From Lachnospiraceae bacterium (GTDB lineage Bacteria; Bacillota; Clostridia; Lachnospirales; Lachnospiraceae): a DNA stretch of 15,088 nucleotides. Below, in pieces: positions 1 to 7,017 of the stretch. Every line of letters starts with the position of its first letter. Position 1 is the stretch's first letter. Location: assembly GCA_017446125.1 (NCBI GenBank), contig JAFSRL010000125.1, positions 1 to 15,088 of the forward strand. The letters are read 5' to 3'. A program made the position numbers and the translations under genes. Under the pieces are notes generated by a model, which ran no database searches, was not told where the DNA came from, and saw nothing but the letters and a program-made list of their open reading frames with translations.

Positions 1-354
1 ACTTCCGCACAGGCGATCCGCATCCGGATCTTGAGCGTGGACCGCATCCCGGATTTCATTATTCTCTTTTCGGAGCAGGATACCTTAAACGCGTATCAGG
101 TGTTGGTCGACTATAACCGGATTGGTGATGTGACCATGATCGGGTGCTCGTCGTCTGAAACCATTCTGAACGCGGTGGCACGCGGCGCGGTGCATTCCGT
201 GATTGTAACGGAGGAAGAGGAGCTTGCGGAAAACGCCATCGAAGCGATGGAGACGTTTCGCACGACGGGACACGTGAGTGAATACATTGCGGCGGATACC
301 ATCGTCATCGACAGGGAAGTGGCGGAAAGGATGATGAATGAAGACGCGCAGTGA
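1..354 (+). CDS. 3' end of a periplasmic-binding-protein-like (LacI/ribose-binding fold) sensor protein, partial
   Basis: The frame is open from base 1 with no stop, so the gene begins upstream of the window and about 117 C-terminal residues are visible. A TTG at 31 is internal, not a credible start. The pattern is that of the last lobe of a type-1 periplasmic binding fold: a strand of the form PDFIILFSEQDTLNAYQVL, then DVTMIGCSSS, then AVARGAVHSVIV, a helix, and a closing strand DTIVIDREV. It has no DNA-binding part in the visible piece. It overlaps the histidine kinase gene by 17 bases and so is probably co-translated with it. In such clusters this protein usually presents a sugar to the kinase outside the membrane; that role is inferred. 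A LacI-family regulator cannot be excluded because the N-terminus is missing. Confidence 0.7.
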   Translation, partial: TSAQAIRIRILSVDRIPDFIILFSEQDTLNAYQVLVDYNRIGDVTMIGCSSSETILNAVARGAVHSVIVTEEEELAENAIEAMETFRTTGHVSEYIAADTIVIDREVAERMMNEDAQ

Positions 355-1705
355 GTCCTTGAAAAAAATGAAGCTCCGCTCGCGCATCCTCTTTGTCTGC
401 GCGGTCATGTTCCTTGTGAGCTTTTTCATCACCGCAAGAAACGTCCTACAGACAAGGAGTCTGACGGAACGGATGGAGGAGAGCTTTTTAACGAACCGCC
501 AGCTTCTGGAGGTGCAGAACGGTTTACAGCAAATCGAGACGGATGTCGAGACCTTCCTGAATACCCGATCGAACGCGTCGCTGGAAGCGTACTATGAGCA
601 TGTGCGCACGTATGAGGAGAGCATCCGGTTTCTGCATACGTCCCCGAGCGCCGTGGAAAGCGACATTCTGGAAAAGAACGTGGTGCGGATGTCGGAGAGC
701 TATCTTGCGATTGCGGACCGCGCGATTTCGGAAAAGCGCGGGCGTGACATCGACGCATACCAGGCGACCTTCGTCGAGCTCACGGAACAGTTCCGTTTCC
801 TGAACGCGATGATTGCCACGCTCAACAACAGGCAGTTCGAGAAGAACGCAATCAGCAACGACGCAATGCTTTTGTCCGCGCAGAACGCGACACGCTCCCA
901 GATGTTAATCTTGGGACTTATCGCCCTTCTGGGCATTTTCTTGATCATCATGCTGGGCCGCATGGTCGACCCGATTGAGTCCGAAATTCACGAACGCGAA
1001 ATCCGCATGGAAACGCAGGTGAAGGACGCGGAATTAAAATACCTGCGCGCCCAGATCAACCCGCACTTTTTGTTCAACACCCTAAACGCCGGCACACAGC
1101 TTGCGATGATGGAGGGGTCTGACCGCACCTACCAGTATTTGCACAAGGTCGCGGACTTCTACCGTTACCTCGTGCGCGAGGAGGGCGCCCTGACCACCCT
1201 GCAAAAGGAAATCGAAATCGTCGACGACTTCATGTACATCATCAACGTGCGCTACGGCGGCGACATCGCGTACGAAAAGGACATCGACGCTTCACTCTTG
1301 CAGGGTGACGTGCCTTCGATGATTTTGCAGCCCCTGGTCGAGAACTGCACCAAGCACGGCTTCGCGGAGAAGGAAGGCGAAAAGACGATCCGCTTAAAGG
1401 CGTCGCGCGGGGAGGAAAACGAAATGCGCCTGTCTGTGAGTGACAACGGCGGCGGCATGCGCAAAGAGATGATTGAGAAGGTCTTAAGCGGAAAAGAGAA
1501 CGACGCGGAAGGAAACGACGCGAATACGCACACCGCGCAGGAGGGCGCGGATTCCTACACCAGAGGCGGCGTTGGGCTGCGCAACGTTCTGCGCCGCTTA
1601 CGGATGTACTATAATAAAGAAGACGTGATGGAGATTACAAGCAGCGCGGAGGGGACGACCATTCTGTTGAAGCTTCCGCTTGCGCATGAGGAAACGGATG
1701 TATAA
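338..1705 (+). CDS. Membrane sensor histidine kinase, LytS/YesM type (His_kinase family)
   Basis: This 455-residue protein autophosphorylates on a histidine and passes the phosphate to the adjacent response regulator. Membrane helix 1 is at about residues 14-33 and helix 2 at about 188-209. Between them lies a mostly helical extracytoplasmic domain of about 150 residues. The cytoplasmic part carries the His_kinase motif QINPHFLFNTLN with the phospho-acceptor His243, then an N-box around Asn336 (LVENCTKHGF), a G1 box at 369-374 (DNGGGM) and a G2 box at 410-414 (GGVGL). The stretch between G1 and G2 is unusually long and polar, rich in E, D, N and G. No PAS or HAMP domain is obvious. The ATG at 338 has a GGAAAGG site at 324-330; a second ATG at 368 would also keep helix 1. 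Its stop overlaps the regulator's start. The ligand is probably delivered by the flanking sugar-binding proteins (inference). Confidence 0.9.
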   Translation: MKTRSESLKKMKLRSRILFVCAVMFLVSFFITARNVLQTRSLTERMEESFLTNRQLLEVQNGLQQIETDVETFLNTRSNASLEAYYEHVRTYEESIRFLHTSPSAVESDILEKNVVRMSESYLAIADRAISEKRGRDIDAYQATFVELTEQFRFLNAMIATLNNRQFEKNAISNDAMLLSAQNATRSQMLILGLIALLGIFLIIMLGRMVDPIESEIHEREIRMETQVKDAELKYLRAQINPHFLFNTLNAGTQLAMMEGSDRTYQYLHKVADFYRYLVREEGALTTLQKEIEIVDDFMYIINVRYGGDIAYEKDIDASLLQGDVPSMILQPLVENCTKHGFAEKEGEKTIRLKASRGEENEMRLSVSDNGGGMRKEMIEKVLSGKENDAEGNDANTHTAQEGADSYTRGGVGLRNVLRRLRMYYNKEDVMEITSSAEGTTILLKLPLAHEETDV

Positions 1706-2966
1706 GATTTTTCTGGTGGATGACGAGAGCATCGTCATCGAGGCATTGACATTCATCATCGAGAACGCCTTCCCGGAGCAGTGCGAGATGCGCAGCGCAA
1801 AAACGGGACGCGCCTTCATCGAGCTTGCGGAGCAGTTCAATCCGGATATCTGTTTCGTCGACATCCAGATGCCCGGCATCAACGGACTCGATGCCATCAA
1901 GGAGGTGCGCAAGACAAACCCCAACACCATCTTTCTGATTGTGAGCGCATACAACGAATTCGATTACGCAAAGGAAGCCATCGATCTGGGCGTCATGGCG
2001 TACTTGAATAAGCCCATCGAAAAAGAAGAAATCACGCAGAACCTAACGCAGGCGATGCAGGAGGTGGACGCGCGCCGCTTAGCAAGAGCACGTGCCTTAC
2101 AGACGCAGGAAAAGCTGGAGATCGTCACACCCATCATCGAGAACGGACTCATCTACCAGATGACGAACGAGTTCGGCGCGAAGGAAACGCTTTTGAGCTA
2201 CCTCTCCATGTTAAGCATCGAGGAGCCCTGCGGCAACTTCATGGTGCTGCAGTTCGGCGACGAGGGCGACCACGGCGAGCTGACAAACGCCATCGGTGTG
2301 AGCGTGCGCTTGGAGGGCCTTTACGACAAGGCAAAGAAATTGATTGCCGCAACCTTCCGCGGTGTGACGGGACCCCTGATGGGCAACACGATTCCGGTGT
2401 TCCTACCCTCGGGCGAAGCCGAAGACGATGAGGCCGCCTTAAAGCGCATACGCGACGAACAGTTGTTAAAGGCGTCCGGGCTCGCGGAGGAATTAAAGAA
2501 AAAACTGAAGGTTAAGCTGCGCATCGCCTTTGGCGCGGTGCATGAGGTGCATGACATCTCCGCTTCTTATAAAGAAGCAACGCGTGCGTTGAAGTACGAG
2601 GCGGAAGAAATTGTTTACGCAAAGAAGAGCGACAACGCAAAGGGCGTCATCCGGAAGGCATGCAATTACATCGAATTGAACTACGCCTCAGATTTATCAC
2701 TGGATGAGGTCGCGCTGCACGCAGGCGTGAGCCCGCATTACTTAAGCAAGCTCTTCAAAAAGGAAACGGGGACGGGCTTTGTGGATTACTTAACCGACGT
2801 GCGCTTAAAGGAGGCACGGGAGCTTTTGGAAACCTCGGACAAGTCCGTGAAGGAAATCGGTGCGCTGGTCGGTTATCCGGATCAGAATTATTTCAGCCGC
2901 ATCTTTAAAAAGCAGATGAAGGTTTCCCCGACGGATTATAAGGAAGGAAAACGGGAAAAGACATGA
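1698..2966 (+). CDS. Response regulator, YesN/AraC type (REC + AraC-like HTH)
   Basis: A DNA-binding transcription factor of 422 residues, partner of the kinase just upstream. The receiver domain (about 1-120) shows the acidic pair Asp8-Asp9, phospho-acceptor Asp55 (FVDIQMPG), Ser83 and Lys105 (NKPI). A middle region of about 190 residues has no recognisable motif. The C-terminus (about 317-417) contains the two helix-turn-helix units of the AraC family, seen as LSLDEVALHAGVSPHYLSKLF and then VKEIGALVGYPDQNYFSRIF. I chose the ATG at 1698 because AGGAAA lies at 1689-1694 and the protein then opens MYKIFLVDDE, as regulators of this family do; an ATG at 1686 in the same frame has no such site. 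The start overlaps the kinase stop by 8 bases and its stop overlaps the next start by 4. The likely target is the promoter in front of chvE. Confidence 0.92.
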   Translation: MYKIFLVDDESIVIEALTFIIENAFPEQCEMRSAKTGRAFIELAEQFNPDICFVDIQMPGINGLDAIKEVRKTNPNTIFLIVSAYNEFDYAKEAIDLGVMAYLNKPIEKEEITQNLTQAMQEVDARRLARARALQTQEKLEIVTPIIENGLIYQMTNEFGAKETLLSYLSMLSIEEPCGNFMVLQFGDEGDHGELTNAIGVSVRLEGLYDKAKKLIAATFRGVTGPLMGNTIPVFLPSGEAEDDEAALKRIRDEQLLKASGLAEELKKKLKVKLRIAFGAVHEVHDISASYKEATRALKYEAEEIVYAKKSDNAKGVIRKACNYIELNYASDLSLDEVALHAGVSPHYLSKLFKKETGTGFVDYLTDVRLKEARELLETSDKSVKEIGALVGYPDQNYFSRIFKKQMKVSPTDYKEGKREKT

Positions 2967-4021
2967 GGGGAAAACGGATTCTGAAAAAGTGCATGGCGGT
3001 GTTGCTGGCGGTGAGTCTCTTCGGCTTGCCCGCTGCCGGCTGCGGCGCAAAGCAGGTGGAGATTGCTGCGTCAAACGAAGGCGGCACGGAGACGACGGAT
3101 GAAGTGAAGATCGGGATGATTTTTGATACCTTTGTTGTGGAGCGCTGGATCAGGGACCGCGACGCGTTCTTGACCACCGCGCAGGATTTGGGAGCGACGG
3201 TCGACATCACGAACGCGAACGGCAGCATCGAGCGGCAGGAGGAAATGATCCGGTATTACGCGGACAACGGCTTCGACGCGGTGGTGATTGTGGCGATTGA
3301 TTCCTCGCCTTTGGTGCGCGCCATCCGTGACGCGAGAGCGAAGGGCGTGAAGATTATTTCGTACGACCGCCTCATCCGGATGGCGGGGTCGGATTTGTAT
3401 ATTTCGTTTGACAACCGGGGCGTGGGAAGGCTCATGGCGCAGGCGGCTGCGGACAGGCTCACACAGGGCGATCCCGTGCTTTTGCTTTTGGGACCGCAGA
3501 GCGACAACAATACGCTCCTGCTGGAAGAGGGCATCATGGAGGTGCTGGACGAAAAGGGGCTTACCGTTGCGGACAGGGCCTACATCACGGACTGGGACGC
3601 GGAGGAGGCAAGCCGCTATATCGAGGAAAACTTGGAGACCGTGCGTGAGGTGAAGGGCATTATCTGCGGCAACGATAACTTTGCCGGCAGCGTAATCCGC
3701 ACATTGAGCGCAAACCGCGTAGACCTGCCCGTGATCACGGGACAGGACGCGGACCTGGATGCCTGCCAGCGCATCGTCGAGGGCACCCAGACGATGACCG
3801 TTTATAAACCCGTGCACCTGCTCGCGCAGGAGGCGGCAAAGAGTGCCGTTGCGCTCTGCACCGGAGAGGACATCGAGGCGCTTGAGACCTTAAACGACGG
3901 CGCCGTCGAGGTGCGCACGATGCTGCTCGCGCCGCAGGCGGTCTATGCTTCTAATATGGAAGACACCATCATCGAGAGCGGATTTCACACGTGGGATGAG
4001 GTGTATCTGAATGTGAGATGA
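2963..4021 (+). CDS. XylF-like sugar-binding lipoprotein, probable extracytoplasmic sensor partner
   Basis: A 352-residue exported sugar-binding protein. The N-terminus has basic residues, a hydrophobic core and a lipobox ending at Cys27 (LPAAGC), so it should be a membrane-anchored lipoprotein. The mature part is a type-1 periplasmic binding fold close to the xylose-binding XylF group: FVVERWIRDRD at about 57-67, SYDRLI at 133-138, YISFDN at 146-151, DNN at 181-183, GNDNFA at 236-241, GQDADLDACQRI at 260-271 and TMTVYKP at 277-283. It starts in an ATGA overlap with the regulator stop, so it is translationally coupled to the two-component genes rather than to the transporter. That position suggests a sensor role like XylFII of Clostridium beijerinckii, but use as a second receptor for the transporter is possible. 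The sugar cannot be told from the sequence. Confidence 0.85.
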   Translation: MRGKRILKKCMAVLLAVSLFGLPAAGCGAKQVEIAASNEGGTETTDEVKIGMIFDTFVVERWIRDRDAFLTTAQDLGATVDITNANGSIERQEEMIRYYADNGFDAVVIVAIDSSPLVRAIRDARAKGVKIISYDRLIRMAGSDLYISFDNRGVGRLMAQAAADRLTQGDPVLLLLGPQSDNNTLLLEEGIMEVLDEKGLTVADRAYITDWDAEEASRYIEENLETVREVKGIICGNDNFAGSVIRTLSANRVDLPVITGQDADLDACQRIVEGTQTMTVYKPVHLLAQEAAKSAVALCTGEDIEALETLNDGAVEVRTMLLAPQAVYASNMEDTIIESGFHTWDEVYLNVR

Positions 4022-4030
4022 CTCACTTTT
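4013..4030 (+). terminator. Short hairpin plus T-run at the end of the sensor operon, possible weak terminator
   Basis: GTGAG (4013-4017) and CTCAC (4022-4026) form a perfect 5-bp stem with a 4-base loop that includes the stop codon, followed by TTTT at 4027-4030. The geometry fits an intrinsic terminator, but the stem is short and the T-run is only four bases, so termination would be partial at best. Transcription may continue into chvE. Confidence 0.3.
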
Positions 4031-4093
4031 GTGCTAACCCATGACAAAATAATGCTAATCCCACCCCGTCTCCCCCTGCTCACAGTTCAAAAT

Positions 4094-4138
4094 CTTTCAG
4101 AAATTGACAAGTTATGAAAGTATAGTTCATGCTACGAT
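4094..4138 (+). promoter_or_regulatory. Candidate promoter and operator of the chvE-mmsA-mmsB operon
   Basis: A perfect -35 box TTGACA lies at 4104-4109. No good -10 box sits at the usual distance: CATGCT (4128-4133, 18-base spacer) matches only three positions, and TACGAT (4133-4138) is better but 23 bases away. A weak -10 is what an activator-dependent promoter often shows. Dyad half-sites surround the -35 box: CTTTCA at 4094-4099 and its complement TGAAAG at 4115-4120 are 21 bases apart, about two helical turns. ATGAA (4114-4118) and TTCAT (4126-4130) form a second dyad. These are candidate binding sites for the AraC-type regulator at 1698-2966. The assignment is by position only. Confidence 0.5.
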
Positions 4139-4166
4139 GAGAAAGGTAAAGATAACCTTTTTCTCA
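4138..4166 (+). repeat. Imperfect inverted repeat in the chvE leader
   Basis: TGAGAAAGGT at 4138-4147 pairs with ACCTTTTTCTCA at 4155-4166, with two extra T as a bulge and a 7-base loop. It begins where transcription from the candidate promoter would start, so it could be a 5' stabilising hairpin or an operator. It ends 14 bases before the AGGAGGT site at 4181-4187, so it need not block translation. Confidence 0.45.
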
Positions 4167-4195
4167 ACCAAATCATTGTAAGGAGGTAATCGATT

Positions 4196-5383
4196 ATGAA
4201 GAAGAGAGTGTTAGGTTTACTGCTCTCCACCGTTGTTTTAGCGGGCGTGCTCGCAGGCTGCGGCGGACAGCAACAGCAGCAGGCTCCTGCGGCAACCGAG
4301 GAAGCTGCGGAAGAGGAAGCTCCTGCGGAAGAGGCTGCGACGGAAGAAGCGGCTGCTCCTGCGGACGGCGTTCAGGTCGGTATCGTTCTTCCCACGAAGG
4401 ATGAGCCCAGATGGTTACAGGACCAGGCACAGTTTGAGAACATCTTAGGCGATGCCGGTTTCACAAATCAGGTTCTGTTCAGCCAGGGCAGCTCCGCAAC
4501 GGAAGCTACCAACGTTGAGACCTTAACCGCTGCCGGCGCACAGGTCATCATCATCTGCGCACACGACGGTGCTGCTGCGGCAGGCGCTGTTGAGAAGGCA
4601 AAGGCGGAAGGCGTTACCATCATCGCTTATGACCGTCTGATCACCGGTACGGAAGCGGTTGACTACTATGTCACCTTCGACTCTGTTGCGGTTGGTGAAG
4701 CACAGGGCCAGTACCTGATCGACAACGCGCCGGAAGGCGACGGTGTGCCGCTGTATCTGTATGCGGGCGCTGCGACCGACAACAATGCGTTCCTGTTCTT
4801 CGAAGGCGCATGGAAGGTCTTACAGCCGCAGATCGCTGCAGGCAAGTTCAAGATTGCGAACTCCTCTGAGGCGGAAGCACTTGCTGACAAGGCGGAGCTG
4901 ACCAGAGACGAGATGAGCAAGATCATCGACCAGGTCACCACGGATTGGGACTTCAACGTTGCGAAGTCCAAGGCAGAAGCAAACGTGACGGCTGTTGGCG
5001 CGGACATGAAGGGTGATGTTTGCATCCTTGCGCCGAACGACGGTACCGCTCGTTCCATCGCAGACGTATTCGCTTCCGATAAGGACGTAACGAGCTATCT
5101 CGTAACCGGTCAGGATGCGGAGAAGGCTTCCGTACAGTACATCATCGACGGCAAGCAGTCCATGACGGTCTTCAAGGACACCAGAACACTGGCTGCTGAC
5201 TCTGTCGCGATGGCACTCGAAGTGTTAAACGGCGGCACCCCGGCAACGGATGCGACCTATGACAACCAGGCGAAGGAAGTTCCTGCGAAGCAGACCCCTG
5301 TCGTTGTTGTCGAGCAGAGCAATGTGCAGGCTGCCCTCATCGATTCCGAGTACTACACCGCGGGCGACTTCACGGGACTTTAA
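4196..5383 (+). CDS. chvE: ChvE-type multiple-monosaccharide ABC transporter substrate-binding lipoprotein
   Basis: The receptor of the ABC sugar importer encoded by the next two genes; it binds monosaccharides outside the membrane and hands them to MmsB. The 395-residue precursor has a lipoprotein signal with lipobox LAGC and lipidated Cys22. Next come five glutamines and an Ala/Glu/Pro-rich spacer (to about residue 57) built on a 12-residue period. The two-lobed type-1 binding fold follows, with PTKDEPRWLQD at 66-76, AYDRLI at 144-149, TFDSVAVGEAQG at about 160-171, TDNN at 194-197, GQDAEKASVQYI at about 305-316 and MTVFKDTRTLA at about 323-333. These match the ChvE group rather than ribose- or galactose-binding proteins. 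A strong AGGAGGT site 8 bases before the ATG and its own promoter point to high expression. The substrates may be xylose, arabinose, galactose or glucose; this is not resolved. Confidence 0.93.
   Translation: MKKRVLGLLLSTVVLAGVLAGCGGQQQQQAPAATEEAAEEEAPAEEAATEEAAAPADGVQVGIVLPTKDEPRWLQDQAQFENILGDAGFTNQVLFSQGSSATEATNVETLTAAGAQVIIICAHDGAAAAGAVEKAKAEGVTIIAYDRLITGTEAVDYYVTFDSVAVGEAQGQYLIDNAPEGDGVPLYLYAGAATDNNAFLFFEGAWKVLQPQIAAGKFKIANSSEAEALADKAELTRDEMSKIIDQVTTDWDFNVAKSKAEANVTAVGADMKGDVCILAPNDGTARSIADVFASDKDVTSYLVTGQDAEKASVQYIIDGKQSMTVFKDTRTLAADSVAMALEVLNGGTPATDATYDNQAKEVPAKQTPVVVVEQSNVQAALIDSEYYTAGDFTGL
4283..4364 (+). repeat. 36-bp periodic repeat coding the ChvE linker
   Basis: The decamer GCTCCTGCGG occurs at 4283-4292, 4319-4328 and 4355-4364, exactly 36 bases apart each time. 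It codes Ala-Pro-Ala at residues 30, 42 and 54, separated by Glu/Ala/Thr stretches. The pattern indicates a linker that grew by in-frame tandem duplication of a 12-residue unit and then diverged. Confidence 0.7.
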
Positions 5384-5419
5384 TTCGAAGACTAGATCTT
5401 CCAGATGTAAGGTAAGAAT

Positions 5420-5447
5420 AAGGGCGACTCTTGTACGGGTCGCCCTT
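5420..5447 (+). terminator. Intercistronic hairpin between chvE and mmsA (attenuator or mRNA-stabilising stem)
   Basis: AAGGGCGAC (5420-5428) and GTCGCCCTT (5439-5447) form a perfect 9-bp GC-rich stem with a 10-base loop. Only TTT and then CCC follow, so it is at most a leaky terminator. Hairpins at this place in binding-protein operons commonly lower downstream expression or protect the upstream message, which would give many receptors per transporter. It ends 12 bases before the GGGGAGG site of mmsA at 5460-5466. Confidence 0.6.
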
Positions 5448-5472
5448 TCCCTAAGAAAAGGGGAGGACGCGT

Positions 5473-7017
5473 ATGTCAGATTATATTCTTGAAATGAGGA
5501 ATATCGTAAAGGAGTTCCCCGGCGTCAGAGCCCTGGACAATGTGAATTTCCGGGTGCAGCGCGGGGAGATCCACTGTCTTGTCGGCGAAAACGGCGCGGG
5601 CAAGTCAACCCTCATGAAGGTGCTTTCCGGCGTTTACCCGCACGGCACCTATGAGGGGGACATCGTCTACAACGGCGAGGTCATGAATTTTAAATCGATT
5701 GCGGATTCCGAGGCAAAAGAAATCGCAATCATTTATCAGGAGCTGGCGCTCATTCCGGAGCTGTCGCTCTATGAAAACATTTATTACGGACATGAGATCG
5801 TAAAGGGACACAAGATTGACTGGAACGAGACGATCGTCAGGGCAAAGGAAATGCTCGACAAGGTGCGCCTGAATGCGGACCCCTCCATGAAGGTGAAGGA
5901 GTTGGGTGTCGGCAACCAGCAGCTTGTTGAAATCGCAAAGGCCCTGTCCAAGAACGTCAAGCTCTTAATTCTGGACGAGCCCACGGCGGCCTTAAACGAG
6001 GACGATTCCCAAAACCTCCTGCAGCTCATCCGCGAGCTCAAGGAGTCCGGTGTCACCTGCATCATGATCTCTCACAAGCTAAGGGAAATCACGGCGATTG
6101 CGGATACAATCACCGTTTTACGAGACGGCGCGACAATCTGCTCCATCGACTGCCACGAGTACGAGGTGACGGAAGCGGAAATCATCAAGCACATGGTCGG
6201 CCGCGAAATGGACAATATTTATCCGCCCAGAGCGGAGCATGAATTCGGCGATATCGCGTTTGAGTTGAAGGACTGGACCGTGGTCGATCCCGCGAAGGAC
6301 GGAAGAGAAATCCTGCATCATGTCAATATCAATGTGCGCAAGGGTGAGATTGTGGGATTGCAGGGCCTGATGGGCGCCGGAAGAACGGAGCTTGCGCTCT
6401 CTGTTTTCGGCAACACCGCAGGCTACAAAATCACGTCCGGCGAAATGTATATGGACGGGAAGCAGGTTCACTTCAAGAGCGCGAGAAGCGCAATCGACGG
6501 CGGGCTTGCGTACGTCAGTGAGGACCGCAAGGGCAACGGCCTCATCCTCATCCAGGACATCAAGTACAACATCACAATCGCGAACCTGCAGGCATTGATG
6601 AGCGGCACCTCGGTCAACAAGAACGAGGAAATCATGCAGGCGAACTATTATAAGGATTCGATCAACATCAAGGCGCCTTCGGTGGAACAGCTTGTCGGAA
6701 ACTTATCCGGCGGAAACCAGCAGAAGGTGCAGGTGGCGAAGTGGATGTTCGTCAAGCCCAACGTCTTGATTCTGGACGAACCCACACGCGGCATCGATGT
6801 GGGCGCGAAGTTTGAAATCTATACACTGATGAACCGTCTGGTCGAGGAAGGCATGTCAATCATCATGATTTCTTCCGAGCTGCCGGAGGTTCTGGGCATG
6901 AGCGACCGCCTCTACGTCATGAGCGAAGGCACAATCACGGGCGAGCTCACGGCGGAAGAAGCAACCGAAGAACGGGTCATGGCGATGGCGATTAAGGGAG
7001 GTGCGCAAGATGAATGA
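5473..7017 (+). CDS. mmsA: Multiple-monosaccharide ABC transporter ATP-binding protein (MmsA/GguA)
   Basis: The double-cassette ATPase that powers the ChvE-MmsAB sugar importer from the inner face of the membrane. In its 514 residues the first cassette has Walker A GENGAGKST at 38-46, an atypical signature LGVGNQQ at 144-150 and Walker B LLILDEP at 164-170. The second has a degenerate Walker A GLMGAGRTE at 298-306, where Arg304 replaces the lysine, a canonical signature LSGGNQQ at 411-417 and Walker B VLILDEP at 431-437. This split is usual for MglA/RbsA/XylG/MmsA proteins: one composite ATP site is catalytically competent and the other is degenerate. Length and the segments YQELALIPELSLYENIYYG and GTYEGDIVYNGEV fit the MmsA (GguA) branch. 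ATG 5473 follows GGGGAGG by 6 bases. It overlaps mmsB by 8 bases. Confidence 0.95.
   Translation: MSDYILEMRNIVKEFPGVRALDNVNFRVQRGEIHCLVGENGAGKSTLMKVLSGVYPHGTYEGDIVYNGEVMNFKSIADSEAKEIAIIYQELALIPELSLYENIYYGHEIVKGHKIDWNETIVRAKEMLDKVRLNADPSMKVKELGVGNQQLVEIAKALSKNVKLLILDEPTAALNEDDSQNLLQLIRELKESGVTCIMISHKLREITAIADTITVLRDGATICSIDCHEYEVTEAEIIKHMVGREMDNIYPPRAEHEFGDIAFELKDWTVVDPAKDGREILHHVNINVRKGEIVGLQGLMGAGRTELALSVFGNTAGYKITSGEMYMDGKQVHFKSARSAIDGGLAYVSEDRKGNGLILIQDIKYNITIANLQALMSGTSVNKNEEIMQANYYKDSINIKAPSVEQLVGNLSGGNQQKVQVAKWMFVKPNVLILDEPTRGIDVGAKFEIYTLMNRLVEEGMSIIMISSELPEVLGMSDRLYVMSEGTITGELTAEEATEERVMAMAIKGGAQDE

Noticed and set aside
3071..3817. A 248-codon open frame on the minus strand
   Set aside because: It lies wholly antisense to the XylF-like lipoprotein gene, whose product has clear family motifs, and has no ribosome-binding site or recognisable domain. 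It is a by-product of codon bias.
4013..4022. Shared GTGAGATGAC at the ends of the XylF-like gene and mmsB (8193-8202) as an attachment site or element border
   Set aside because: It is ten bases formed by a Val-Arg/stop ending, flanks share nothing further, and the genes between form a normal operon. Chance is the better explanation.
5905..5925. Atypical first signature LGVGNQQ and arginine in the second P-loop of MmsA as inactivating mutations
   Set aside because: Both are usual in the MglA/RbsA/XylG/MmsA double-cassette family and do not indicate a dead enzyme.
7001..7009. GTG at 7001 as the mmsB start
   Set aside because: It overlaps the GGGAGGT ribosome-binding site that serves the ATG at 7010.
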